Positions 17,539-26,940 of a DNA stretch of 64,000 bases are shown here, one piece after another. A program made the translations under genes and the position numbers. Each line of letters starts with the position of its first letter. The stretch's first letter is position 1. The notes under the pieces were generated by a model. The model did not search any database, was not told the origin of the DNA, and saw nothing but the letters and a program-made list of their open reading frames with translations. The DNA comes from Planctomycetota bacterium (lineage in GTDB: Bacteria > Planctomycetota > Planctomycetia > Pirellulales > Pirellulaceae), in the NCBI GenBank assembly GCA_014381825.1, contig JACNKX010000061.1, forward strand, positions 85,491 to 149,490, given 5' to 3'.

Positions 17539-18081
17539 GTGACCGAAGTAGCTCGCCAGCCAAAGGCTCAAAGAGATACCGATTGCGGTAAGCTCGAAAA
17601 TGCTTTTGCGCAATACCAGGGCGAGTTGCTTGGGACACTGTATTATCTGGTCGGCAACATCGAGGACGCTCGCGACGCCCTGCAGGAGACGTTTGTCAAA
17701 TGCTGGCGCCACAAGGACCAAGTCGCCGGGGTCGAGAACCTCAAGGCTTGGATTTTCCGCATCGCTCTGAATACGGGGCGAGATTTGCGGCAAACTGCGT
17801 GGCGTCGCAAACGAACGGGCCTGCCAGAAGACGAGAGTATTGTGGAGAGTACGGCTGCAGGCCCCATGGCTATCGCAACTCGCAATGAGCAGCTTGAACG
17901 GCTGAGCAACGCGATTCGCGGTCTGCGCGGCGAGGAGCAAGAAGTGTTCCTCTTGCGTCAGAACGGTCAATTGAAGTACGAGGAGATCGCCGAAGCAGCG
18001 GGCATTCCGCTCGGCACGGTGAAGACTCGAATGCGGCTTGCACTGACGAAGTTAAGAGAAGTACTGGCGGAAGAGGAGTGA
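17539..18081 (+). CDS. ECF-type sigma-70 factor paired with membrane anti-sigma
   Basis: A 180-residue ECF sigma factor. Region 2 is at about residues 22-88 (LLGTLYYLVGNIEDARDALQETFVKCW, LKAWIFRIALN), and region 4 at about 120-178 (LRGEEQEVFLLRQNGQLKYEEIAEAAG, GTVKTRMRLALTKLRE). The start must be GTG at 17539: an in-frame stop lies at 17521, and GAAGAGG at 17525-17531 gives a well-spaced ribosome binding site. The next gene, 82 nt on, codes a membrane protein with an anti-sigma-like N-terminus, which is probably its regulator. Confidence 0.92.
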   Translation: MTEVARQPKAQRDTDCGKLENAFAQYQGELLGTLYYLVGNIEDARDALQETFVKCWRHKDQVAGVENLKAWIFRIALNTGRDLRQTAWRRKRTGLPEDESIVESTAAGPMAIATRNEQLERLSNAIRGLRGEEQEVFLLRQNGQLKYEEIAEAAGIPLGTVKTRMRLALTKLREVLAEEE

Positions 18082-18088
18082 ACAGTAA

Positions 18089-18150
18089 GTAGTAGTTAGT
18101 CGTCAGTAGGTAGTTGCTCGATTTGCTACCTACTACTTACTACCTACTAC
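18089..18150. repeat. TAGTAGGTAG-type palindromic repeat
   Basis: Arms at 18089-18113 and 18126-18150 are inverted repeats matching at 20 of 25 positions, with a 12-nt loop. Each arm is built from TAGTAG, TAGGTAG and TAAGTAG units, so the element is also made of short direct repeats. It fills most of the 82-nt gap between the sigma factor and the anti-sigma-like gene. A transcript through it would form a long hairpin, which may set the ratio of the two proteins. It is similar in style to the palindrome at 17238. Confidence 0.8.
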
Positions 18151-18163
18151 CGACTCGGCTCAA

Positions 18164-21100
18164 ATGAACCAAGAACTACAACAACAGCTGATGGAGTTCG
18201 TCTACGGTCTCTTGGACGAGGGCGAGGCGAACGCGCTCTGCGAACGGATCACGTCCGAGCCAGACGTCGCCCGCGCCTATTCCAAGGTCAAGTTGCAGTG
18301 CGATCGTGTCGGGCGAGCCGCGCGGATCGACACAGCGACTGTCGCGTGGATCCGTCCCGGAGAAGGCGGGTTGCCAGGTGCCGGTCCGCAAGCAGCGTCG
18401 ACCGATCGGTCTGCGAACTCCTATCGTCAAATTGCTAACTGGTGTATCGGTGTCGCGGCGAGCGGGTTGATTGGTTTGGTCGGTTCGGCTTACTGGATGT
18501 CCTCACCTCGCAGTCTGACTGAATCAACTCCAGTCGCGATCGCGACGCCAACACAGCTTCAACTAGTGCTGACCGGCCCATCAAAGTTGCATTCCGAGGC
18601 AAGCAATCCGTTCACGGTCCAGGTCGAGAACCAAGCGGGAACGCCCGTGTCGACGATGGTCAACTATCGTGTCTATGACGAAGCGGGTGTTGTTAGCTGG
18701 CACGAGTCGACTGCTACTGACGAGTCCGGTAATGCTCGATTTTCCCTTGACGGAGAAGTCGCGCGTACGGCATCGCGTTTGGAAATCGCGCCCGAGACTG
18801 ACTCATCCGCGCCTGTCCTTCGACAATTGGAAGCAACCCCTGGGCGGTTCGTCACTCATTTGCAAATGGACCGCCCGCTTTACGAGCCGGGCGAACGAGT
18901 CTTCTATCGATCGGTCACGCTTTCGCAGTACGGATTGCGAGCTGACCAAGAAGTGACGACTTCGTTCGACGTCGTCGATTCGAACGACAAGCAAATCGAA
19001 GGCTCGGCCCACGCTGTCGAGACCGAACGAGGTGTTGGTAGCGGCGCGTTTGCATTGCCGGACGATTTGCCAGACGGAGAATACACGCTGATCGCGCGAA
19101 GTCCAGATAATCTCTTCCGCGAAGAGTGGCGAGACTTTCACGTTCGTCGCTACGAAGCTCCGAAATTCAACAAGAAACTGGAACTCGCAAAAGACAGCTA
19201 CACGTTCGGGGATCAAGTCGATGTCGATTTCTCCGCCACACGTGTGGCAGGCGAGCCACTAGCTGAAGTGCCGTTGAAAGTTCAAGCAACACTCGACGGA
19301 GTCGCGCTCGACGCGCCGGAAGTGAAAACTGATGTCGACGGCAAATCACGATTCGCGTTAAAGCTTCCCGAATCGATGGAGCGAGGCAAAGCGAGTGTTA
19401 GTGTGACCGTGAAGGACGGGGAGAATCTCGGGGAAACGATTACGAAAGAGATTCCCATCAATCTAGGTAGGGTCAACGTCGACTTTTATCCGGAAGGTGG
19501 TGACTTCGTCGCAGGGCTGCCAAGCCGTGTCTACTTCTATGGTCGTGACCCACTTGGCCAGCCAACACACATTGAAGGTAGCATCGTCGATTCGGAAGGA
19601 AGTGAGATCACAGAAGTCACCACTGGCCACGAAGGACGCGGGCGGTTTTCGATTACGCCTACTGCAAACGAACAATACCGATTGGAAATCAAGAAGCCCG
19701 TTGGTGTTACGAAAGAGGTGCCGCTCCCAATTGCGTCCATCGATCGTTTCGCGACGATCATGACTGGCGACGGTGTCTTTGATGCGACAACACCGATCGA
19801 TATCACGCTGAACCAGCGAACGCCAGCGAAGCCATTGATAGTCGCCGCCTATTGCCGCGGAGCGATGGTGGGCCAGCAAACGGTCGAGCCTGACGCCAAC
19901 GCCGATGCGAACGCACCGTTTGCAACATTTCGTGGCGAGATTCCATTGTCCGACGACGCGCAAGGTGTCATCCGTCTGACGGTGTTCGATCCAGCTCCCT
20001 CTCCGCCCGAACCGATTGCAGAACGACTGGTCTACCGTCGCGTCAATAAAAAGCTCGACGTGCAACTGACGCCTGATGCTGAAGTCTTCGCACCTGGACA
20101 GTCTGCGCAGCTTGACTTGTCCATCAGCGACGAAAACGATGTGCCTGTCGCAGCCGCACTCGGTATCGCGATCGTTGACGATTCGATACTGACTCTCGCC
20201 GACGACAAATCCGTTCGCATGCCGACTTACTTTCATCTGCTGACGGAAATTGATTCATCCGAGCAACTCGAAGACGCAAACTTCTACTTGAAGGACGAAC
20301 CGGAAAGTGCCACCGCGCTCGACTCGTTACTCGGGACACAAGGTTGGCGCCGCTTTCGTGAAGTTCCTGGGATGCAACTTGCTCAACGATTCGGTGGTGA
20401 ATCTGGAGGCGGTGGCTTCGGTGGCGGTGGTGGTGCCAACGATTTGTTCGACCAGAGAACATCACTTGGACGTTCTCACTCGGCGGCTTGGGGAGTCGAA
20501 GCAGTGGTTCCAGTCGCGACAGCGAATACGATTGACGTCCAGAAGGCTTCCGTTCCAAGGTCGAGCCGATCCGAAAGACGAACTTCGTTAGATCGCGGAG
20601 ATTTCGCTTCGTCGATCGTCGTCGTCAGTCTCATTCTCTTGGGGCTCGTGGGCGCGGCGAGTTTGCACCAGGTGCAGAGTAATCGCTCCCTACGAGTGCT
20701 CGCTGGCATCGTTGCCGTTGCGTCGTTATTCGCAGGTTCTTTGAGCCTGCCGACGAATCCAACACAAATTGCGAGCAAGTTCGAAGATAGCGAGACAGCC
20801 TTTAGTGGGGACGTGGCTTTAAGGGATCAACCCGAGTCAGCGATCACTGATGGCGATTTGCCGGCGTTTGCCGGAGAGCAGGCAGCTGGCGAAGCCGAGG
20901 AGTATATGTACGAGGCAGATATGGTAGACGCGTTGGCTGGCGCTGCGACTGCCGCACCGGTGGCCTCAGAGCCCTCCACGCAGCGACTGGGCACTGTGGC
21001 CGCTAAGGATCGCAATGCGGAAGAGGAGAAGGAACTTGGTCCCTCGCCGATTTCGAAAGGTGGCGAGAAAAAAGCTGACTCAAGGATGGCTAGGGGCAAA

Positions 21101-21487
21101 ACTGCGCCCAGACCCGCGGCTGAAACACCGCCACAGCCCGAAGCGCCTACGCAACCGAACGCGCCTGAGGCGGATCCAGAACCGCGTTCCGCGCGGAGCC
21201 TGATGTTAACGCGAGAACGCGAAACGATGGCGGGAAAAAACACGAATCGCGAGTTGCGGCGAGAGTATGCTGATTGGTTCTTCAGCACTCGCTCGAACCT
21301 CCCGCAAGACGAACAGCCCTCAAGTACGATCTTCTGGCATCCGCTCTTTATTGCGGATGACACGGGCAAAGCGACCGTGTACTTCAAACTGCCGGAACGC
21401 GCGTCAAGCTTCCGGGCAATCGTCGAGGCTCACGGATCGGCTCGGCTCGGGGCGGGCGAGTTGTTGATCAATTCGCGCGAGCGTTAA
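18164..21487 (+). CDS. Anti-sigma-like membrane protein fused to macroglobulin domains
   Basis: A 1107-residue protein. Residues 1-60 resemble the cytoplasmic part of anti-sigma proteins (LMEFVYGLLDEGEANALCERI) but lack a HxxxCxxC zinc site. A first membrane helix lies near 90-110. Residues about 215-420 form an MG2-type alpha-2-macroglobulin domain (QMDRPLYEPGERVFYRS), followed by more MG domains and a bait-region-like domain near 630-710 (ALGIAIVDDSILTLADD). A glycine-rich stretch near 746-762 precedes two more helices (about 815-835 and 843-865). The final 75 residues match the start of the A2M domain (WHPLFIADDTGKATVYFKLP) and then stop, with no thioester domain. It may sense envelope events for the upstream sigma factor. 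Confidence 0.85.
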   Translation: MNQELQQQLMEFVYGLLDEGEANALCERITSEPDVARAYSKVKLQCDRVGRAARIDTATVAWIRPGEGGLPGAGPQAASTDRSANSYRQIANWCIGVAASGLIGLVGSAYWMSSPRSLTESTPVAIATPTQLQLVLTGPSKLHSEASNPFTVQVENQAGTPVSTMVNYRVYDEAGVVSWHESTATDESGNARFSLDGEVARTASRLEIAPETDSSAPVLRQLEATPGRFVTHLQMDRPLYEPGERVFYRSVTLSQYGLRADQEVTTSFDVVDSNDKQIEGSAHAVETERGVGSGAFALPDDLPDGEYTLIARSPDNLFREEWRDFHVRRYEAPKFNKKLELAKDSYTFGDQVDVDFSATRVAGEPLAEVPLKVQATLDGVALDAPEVKTDVDGKSRFALKLPESMERGKASVSVTVKDGENLGETITKEIPINLGRVNVDFYPEGGDFVAGLPSRVYFYGRDPLGQPTHIEGSIVDSEGSEITEVTTGHEGRGRFSITPTANEQYRLEIKKPVGVTKEVPLPIASIDRFATIMTGDGVFDATTPIDITLNQRTPAKPLIVAAYCRGAMVGQQTVEPDANADANAPFATFRGEIPLSDDAQGVIRLTVFDPAPSPPEPIAERLVYRRVNKKLDVQLTPDAEVFAPGQSAQLDLSISDENDVPVAAALGIAIVDDSILTLADDKSVRMPTYFHLLTEIDSSEQLEDANFYLKDEPESATALDSLLGTQGWRRFREVPGMQLAQRFGGESGGGGFGGGGGANDLFDQRTSLGRSHSAAWGVEAVVPVATANTIDVQKASVPRSSRSERRTSLDRGDFASSIVVVSLILLGLVGAASLHQVQSNRSLRVLAGIVAVASLFAGSLSLPTNPTQIASKFEDSETAFSGDVALRDQPESAITDGDLPAFAGEQAAGEAEEYMYEADMVDALAGAATAAPVASEPSTQRLGTVAAKDRNAEEEKELGPSPISKGGEKKADSRMARGKTAPRPAAETPPQPEAPTQPNAPEADPEPRSARSLMLTRERETMAGKNTNRELRREYADWFFSTRSNLPQDEQPSSTIFWHPLFIADDTGKATVYFKLPERASSFRAIVEAHGSARLGAGELLINSRER

Positions 21488-21587
21488 GACGTAGGGTTGG
21501 CACAGACCGCCCGACGAGATGCATCGGTAGCGACTCCCGCCTATAATGCAGCTCACCCTCGATTCCTTCAACCGGAGACGTCGTATC

Positions 21588-22883
21588 ATGCCGCGATCGC
21601 TTGCTATCACCGTTCTGCTTATTGCCAATGGATTCACGACGTTTGTGATCAGCGATCGCTGTCAGGCGGGCGAACTCCGTTGGTACAAAGGCAACCTGCA
21701 CACACATTCCTTGTGGAGCGACGGAAATGATTATCCTGAGATGATCGTCGACTGGTATGTTCAGCAAGGTTACGACTTCTTGAGTCTTTCCGATCACAAC
21801 ATTCTGAGTCGCAGCGAAAAGTGGGTTGGTGAAGAGCTTGGCCCGAAACGGGGAGCCATCGAGGGATTGAAACGCTATCGCGCGAGGTTTGGCGACGATT
21901 GGGTCGAGATGCGTGAGAAGAATGGTAAGACGGAGATCCGTCTAAAGGCGTTCGACGAGTTCGCGCCGATGTTTGATAAGCCTGGCAAGTTCCTAATGAT
22001 TCAAGCCGAGGAGATTACCGATCGTCACGGAGCATTGCCGATTCATATCAACGCCAACAACATCGCCGAGTTGATCCGTCCGCAAGGCGGCGAGAGCGTT
22101 CGCCAGACGATTGCGAACAATTTGATCGCAGTTCAGCAACAAAGTAAGCGCGCCGGACAGCCAATTATCGCCCATCTGAATCATCCGAACTTCGGCTACG
22201 CGGTTACCGCGGAGGATATGGCCGCCGTTATTCAGGAGGAGTTCTTTGAAGTCTATAACGGACATCCCGGCGTGAATCATCTTGGCGATGAGACGCATGC
22301 GGGTCTGGAACGAATGTGGGACATTGCCAACACGATTCGTATCGGTGACATGAAGCATCGCCCTTTGTACGGAATGGCGACCGACGACTCGCACAACTAC
22401 TTTGGAAATCGCGGATCGTCACCCGGACGGGGTTGGGTAATGGTGCATGTAAAGGAGTTATCGCCTGAATCGATCATTCACTCACTCGAAGACGGCGACT
22501 TCTATTCTTCAAGCGGCGTTACGTTGGAAGCGATTTCCTTTGATAGCAAGAAGCGTACCCTAGCGGTTTCAGTCGCGGCGGCAGACGGTGTCGAATATGT
22601 CACCGAGTTCATCGGGACGCCGGTCGATTACGACAAGACGAGCGAAGCGGTCGTCGACAAGGATGGCAAGGAAATCACAGCGACTAGAACTTACTCGGCC
22701 GACGTTGGCAAAGTCCTGTCACGCGTGGAAGGAACTTCGGCATCCTATCAGCTTACGGGCAAAGAGCTGTACGTCCGCGCGGTGGTTACTTCGACAAAGA
22801 AACATTGGAATCCGTCGTTCGACAACCAGACCGAGCAAGCTTGGACGCAGCCGGTCGGTTGGGAGAAGCACGTTCAGGAGTGA
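21588..22883 (+). CDS. Exported PHP domain phosphoesterase-like protein
   Basis: A 431-residue protein with a signal peptide (residues about 1-27) and a PHP domain. Metal-binding motifs are GNLHTHSLWSDG near the start of the mature protein and FLSLSDHN; later histidines are in IIAHLNHPNFGY and MATDDSHNYFG. PHP domains hydrolyse phosphoesters using a trinuclear metal site, but many exported members have unknown substrates. The ATG at 21588 is preferred because the upstream frame start adds a non-signal extension. Its end overlaps the convergent gene by 10 nt. Confidence 0.87.
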   Translation: MPRSLAITVLLIANGFTTFVISDRCQAGELRWYKGNLHTHSLWSDGNDYPEMIVDWYVQQGYDFLSLSDHNILSRSEKWVGEELGPKRGAIEGLKRYRARFGDDWVEMREKNGKTEIRLKAFDEFAPMFDKPGKFLMIQAEEITDRHGALPIHINANNIAELIRPQGGESVRQTIANNLIAVQQQSKRAGQPIIAHLNHPNFGYAVTAEDMAAVIQEEFFEVYNGHPGVNHLGDETHAGLERMWDIANTIRIGDMKHRPLYGMATDDSHNYFGNRGSSPGRGWVMVHVKELSPESIIHSLEDGDFYSSSGVTLEAISFDSKKRTLAVSVAAADGVEYVTEFIGTPVDYDKTSEAVVDKDGKEITATRTYSADVGKVLSRVEGTSASYQLTGKELYVRAVVTSTKKHWNPSFDNQTEQAWTQPVGWEKHVQE

Positions 22884-24094
22884 CTTTCGTCGCGTGCGGC
22901 GCCAGTCTTCGGCTTCTTCGCAATGAACACGAGCAGTTGCAGTAGCAGAAAAGCCGCCAGTGGATAAACAGGCCACAGCCGAAGCAGCACGTGCATCCGC
23001 GACACTTCCTCGCCGCTCTCTTGTACTGCGCCAGCATCGATCATCGGCATGCGAAATCCTTCGACGATCGCAAATGCCATCAATAAGAGCAAGGCAAGCA
23101 TCAAGACGACACAGCCGCCCGCGGACATAATTCCCTTGAAAGCGCCTTCTTCGTTTTGTGCATCTCGACGAAATTCAATCGTTCGCTTTCGTCGTAGGCT
23201 TCTTTCGATTTGTTCCATCGCATCAAGATCATGGCAAACCGCTTCCCAGTCTGGTGGGAGCGCCGACTCTGCGATTACTTGCTCAAGCTGGTCGATACAA
23301 CGACTCGCGTCGTCGTGTGAATCGAACTCATGCTCAATTGACCCAACACAAAGTGTCCAGTTGCGATCTGCGGCATAAGCCGTGACAACTGCCGTGCCGC
23401 GAGTCCCGACCAGGGTAATAGTCGCCTCGCGATCGTCCGTAACGGGACCAACCGACCAGCGTCCGATCACGGCAGTCGTTCCGGTTACGTGCACGGCGAG
23501 ATTGGCGAGCGACGTATCACCCGGCTCTGCACCAACGGCACCGATGCTGCTAATCTGGCCTGCCAACTGACGCTGGAGCGTGATGTCTTGCGCGAGAACG
23601 TGTAAGACGCTGGAGCGATCTCGCATTGACATGTGCCGTTCAATCACAAGCTGCTCAACCGCACCGATGTCGGACGATTCGCCTTGTTCGATTAACTGAG
23701 CGAGTTGAGCAAATGCTGGATGTCCGAATCCGGGAGAGTACGCGAAAATCGCCCCGCGAGCTTCTTCCCGCATCATCTCGAGTTCATAAGCAAATAACGA
23801 ATCGCCAATCGGATGCGAGATGATGATCGGGACGCCGGCTTGGACAAGCTTGCGGCACTGATCTTCAAACACGATGGCGTCCGAATGCGGACTTACCAGA
23901 ACCGCATCGACTTCGCCCGAAACGAGCAGGGACTCCCAATGCTCAGACGAAATGGCCGAGGGAGCAAGATGGGTCAGTTGCTCTCGATACTCGTCAGCGT
24001 TGTGGATCGAGGCGATCGCATGCAGCTTCGAATCGGCGATCGCGCGAACCATGCGGAGCGAGTCGTCGTTACATCCAATTAGTGCAAATCGCAT
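22874..24094 (-). CDS. Gfo/Idh/MocA-like protein with C-terminal membrane helices
   Basis: A 406-residue protein. The N-terminal 120 residues form a Rossmann domain of the Gfo/Idh/MocA type (FALIGCNDDSLRMVRAI, DAVLVSPHSD, VPIIISHPIG). The middle follows the family C-terminal domain (VTGTTAVIGRW). The end has two hydrophobic helices (about 322-345 and 372-392), so it is tethered to the membrane, which is unusual for this family. The typical catalytic EKP motif is replaced by SHPIG, so it may not act as a dehydrogenase. It converges on the PHP gene with a 10-nt overlap. Confidence 0.78.
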   Translation of the reverse strand: MRFALIGCNDDSLRMVRAIADSKLHAIASIHNADEYREQLTHLAPSAISSEHWESLLVSGEVDAVLVSPHSDAIVFEDQCRKLVQAGVPIIISHPIGDSLFAYELEMMREEARGAIFAYSPGFGHPAFAQLAQLIEQGESSDIGAVEQLVIERHMSMRDRSSVLHVLAQDITLQRQLAGQISSIGAVGAEPGDTSLANLAVHVTGTTAVIGRWSVGPVTDDREATITLVGTRGTAVVTAYAADRNWTLCVGSIEHEFDSHDDASRCIDQLEQVIAESALPPDWEAVCHDLDAMEQIERSLRRKRTIEFRRDAQNEEGAFKGIMSAGGCVVLMLALLLLMAFAIVEGFRMPMIDAGAVQESGEEVSRMHVLLRLWPVYPLAAFLLLQLLVFIAKKPKTGAARDESHS

Positions 24095-24382
24095 CGGTTC
24101 GTCGAGTTAGGGAAGGTTCAGTTAGTTAATTCGTTTGACCGTTCGATCCTAGCGACCAAACGCCCAACTTGTCGATGGGCTGCGGCGTTTCGCTCTAGGA
24201 AAAGCAATCCCAGGAACCAATCCAGCCGGTTCGTTACAAACGCTTTACACCTCAAAACTACATCTGGCACTAGAATAGAAAGGGACTTCGTAAGGCCTCG
24301 TTCACGCGCATCGGGGCGGCTCATTTCGGCAAGGGTTACAATAATGATACGAGCTTCCCAGCCAACGAAAGTGCATAGTCCG

Positions 24383-25096
24383 ATGTCGCAACTCCGACAA
24401 GTTCTCACCATCGAAGACGATTCTGCGATCCGTCGCGGGATCGTTGATGCATTGGAGTTTGCGGGCTACGGCGTGATTGAAGCGGCTGACGGCGAAGCGG
24501 GCCTCGATCATGCGGTTCGCAGTGAATACGACTTACTGCTGCTGGATCTCGTTCTGCCACATCGCGGCGGTCTGGAGATTCTTCGCGAACTGCGAGTCGC
24601 CAGACCGACGAAGCCTGTGATCATCTTGTCGGCTCGTGGCGAGGAACAGGATCGTGTTCGCGGACTGCAAATGGGAGCCGACGATTACGTCGTGAAACCG
24701 TTTAGCGTCAAAGAGTTGCTTGCTCGTGTCGAAGCCGTTTTGCGTCGTTCGCCCGAACGTCCTAGCGATCTGGAGCGAGCAGCGTTCCCCGGCGGACACG
24801 CCGACTTTGCACGACGTGAACTGTGTTATGACGATGGCGGTCGAAGCGACCTATCCGAGCGAGAAGTTGAGCTGCTTCGTTACCTGGTGATCAATGCGGG
24901 CCGAGCGATCGATCGCGATGAGTTGCTATCTAACGTTTGGCGAATCAGTCCTCGTGGCGCGGCCACACGCACGATTGACATGCACATTGCGCGGCTACGC
25001 GAAAAACTACGCGACGATTCTTCGCAACCGCAGATCGTATTGACCGTGCGAGGTAAGGGGTACATGTTCAAACACGCGGCAGGTGATGCATCGTGA
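24383..25096 (+). CDS. OmpR/PhoB-type response regulator
   Basis: A 237-residue response regulator. The receiver domain (about 1-115) has the acidic pair in TIEDD, the phospho-aspartate in LLLLDLVLP, and the conserved lysine in YVVKPFS. The C-terminal winged-helix DNA-binding domain (about 135-232) has LSEREVELLRYL, RTIDMHIARLREKL and VLTVRGKGYMF. It is followed directly by its histidine kinase, with the stop overlapping the kinase GTG. The ATG at 24383 fits the family start better than the open frame start at 24344. Confidence 0.94.
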   Translation: MSQLRQVLTIEDDSAIRRGIVDALEFAGYGVIEAADGEAGLDHAVRSEYDLLLLDLVLPHRGGLEILRELRVARPTKPVIILSARGEEQDRVRGLQMGADDYVVKPFSVKELLARVEAVLRRSPERPSDLERAAFPGGHADFARRELCYDDGGRSDLSEREVELLRYLVINAGRAIDRDELLSNVWRISPRGAATRTIDMHIARLREKLRDDSSQPQIVLTVRGKGYMFKHAAGDAS

Positions 25097-26916
25097 GAAA
25101 GCCTGCACATTATTGGATCTGCTACTTCGCGGCTTGCACAGTGGTGCTGATGGCGATGGGCTGGTTGACGATAAAGGCGATCGAACTGGATCGCGCCGAA
25201 GCCCTCGCTCGTCGACAAGCCGATTTAGAAGAGGCGGTCGGGCGAGCATTATGGCGCATGGACGTCAAGCTGATGCCACACTTGGCACGCGAAGCGGCGC
25301 GCCCCTATGCTGTCTACCGGTCACTATTAAACACAACGGATGCAAAGGGAAACGCAGGAGAATCGCCGCAACTTTCGCCATTGCTGACGGATCGTTCTGA
25401 GTTTGTCGTGGTCAATTATCAAGTCGAACCGGGTGACCTGTGGTCGTCGCCCCAGGCTCCCGCCGAAGCAATGTATCGTTTGGCATGCGATAACGGGGCG
25501 TCGGCACTAGAGATGGCGGCCTGCACAAGCGCTCTTGGAAATCTCCAAGCCCTGATTTCCTACGACGAGCTTGCAGAATCGCTTCCCACCGAATCGTCGC
25601 CGGCTCGCGACGCCTTCGGGAATGCCAGGTTACTCCGCAATTCGATGATCGACATCGAGGACATCGCTCAAGCGGAGAACGCTGATCAAAACCAACAGTT
25701 GCAGCAACGAATTACTAGCTCCCCAGATCGCGGGAACGGTCGTAGCAGTCGAAGCAACGACTACATCAATCGCGACGCGGCAATGAACTCATACGCTCAG
25801 GAGGCTGTATCGCAGCAACTCCCGATGCTTCAGGCGTTCAATGCGTCGAATAGGGAGTCCGTTATCGAAGGCGTCAGCCAGCCGCTATGGATCGGTGAAC
25901 AGCTAGTATTAGCACGCCGGGTTGATGTCGGAGAGAAGGTTGTCATCCAAGGATGTTGGCTCGATTGGCCTAAACTCCAAGCGAACCTCGTCGATGAGGT
26001 TCGCGACGTGTTGCCCGACGCAACCCTGGAGCCCGTACTGGACTCGTCACGCGCGCAGATCGGGAGGATGCTCGCAACACTGCCCGTACAACTCGTTGCC
26101 ACACTTCCCACTTCGACGACAGCAAGTTGGTCCGCGATGCAGGTATCGCTGGCCATTGCTTGGACGTGCGTCCTGATCGCGGCGTTTGCTGCTGGCGTGT
26201 TGTTGCATGGAGTGTTGAGCCTAAGCGAGCGGCGCGGTGCATTTGTTTCGGCGGTGACGCACGAATTGCGAACGCCGTTGACGACATTTCGGATGTACTC
26301 GGAAATGCTCGCCAAGGACATGGTCCCAGATAAAGCGAAGCGCCAATCCTATCTTGATACTTTGCGAGTCGAGGCGGATCGGCTTTCCCATCTCGTCGAG
26401 AATGTCTTGTCTTACGCCAAGCTGGAGCGAGGTCCACAACGTCCCAGCCGCGAAGAGCTATCGGTCGCCGACATTCTAGATCGAACGGGCGAGCGACTCG
26501 CCGATCGGGCTCGGCAAGCAGAGATGCAACTGGTCATCGACGCAACCGACGATGCTCGCGAGTCGACGATAAAGACGGATCCTGCCGCCGTCGAGCAAAT
26601 TTTGTTTAACCTTGTTGATAATGCATGCAAATACGCGGCCCGAGCGAAAGACCGACGTGTCCACCTCGCGGTCAGCAACGACGCGAAAAAACTGCGGTTT
26701 CAAGTTCGGGATCATGGGCCCGGCATTTCGCCTCGAGAAGCGAAAGCGTTGTTCCGGCCTTTCTCTAAATCCGTCGATGAAGCGGCCCATTCGGCACCTG
26801 GCGTAGGATTGGGGCTTGCTCTTTGTCAACGCTTGGCGCCCGACTTGGGTGGTCGCCTGGAGTGGATTCCGACCGATGAAGCTGGCGCGATGTTTCAGTT
26901 GACGCTACCTAAGTGA
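25093..26916 (+). CDS. Membrane sensor histidine kinase
   Basis: A 607-residue kinase. Membrane helices lie at about 9-28 and 345-372, enclosing a sensor region of about 310 residues of no recognised fold. The dimerisation domain has the phospho-histidine in SAVTHELRTPLTTF (about residue 390). The ATPase domain has the N box NLVDNACKYA, G1 DHGPGIS and G2 GVGLGLALC. The GTG start overlaps the response regulator TGA in GTGA, so the two are coupled. The sensor region has a Gln/Asn/Ser-rich insert near residues 195-220. The signal it detects is unknown. Confidence 0.92.
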   Translation: MRKPAHYWICYFAACTVVLMAMGWLTIKAIELDRAEALARRQADLEEAVGRALWRMDVKLMPHLAREAARPYAVYRSLLNTTDAKGNAGESPQLSPLLTDRSEFVVVNYQVEPGDLWSSPQAPAEAMYRLACDNGASALEMAACTSALGNLQALISYDELAESLPTESSPARDAFGNARLLRNSMIDIEDIAQAENADQNQQLQQRITSSPDRGNGRSSRSNDYINRDAAMNSYAQEAVSQQLPMLQAFNASNRESVIEGVSQPLWIGEQLVLARRVDVGEKVVIQGCWLDWPKLQANLVDEVRDVLPDATLEPVLDSSRAQIGRMLATLPVQLVATLPTSTTASWSAMQVSLAIAWTCVLIAAFAAGVLLHGVLSLSERRGAFVSAVTHELRTPLTTFRMYSEMLAKDMVPDKAKRQSYLDTLRVEADRLSHLVENVLSYAKLERGPQRPSREELSVADILDRTGERLADRARQAEMQLVIDATDDARESTIKTDPAAVEQILFNLVDNACKYAARAKDRRVHLAVSNDAKKLRFQVRDHGPGISPREAKALFRPFSKSVDEAAHSAPGVGLGLALCQRLAPDLGGRLEWIPTDEAGAMFQLTLPK

Positions 26917-26940
26917 TTGCGTCAAAAGGGCTTCTGCAAA

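Noticed and set aside
18089..18150. Repeated TAGTAGG units considered as a CRISPR array
   Set aside because: Units are 4-7 nt, have no spacers of constant length, and no cas gene is in the window.
19463..20236. A 257-residue open frame on the - strand inside the macroglobulin-like gene
   Set aside because: It is Arg/Cys/His-rich with no family motif and overlaps a clearly coding region in full; it is a shadow frame.
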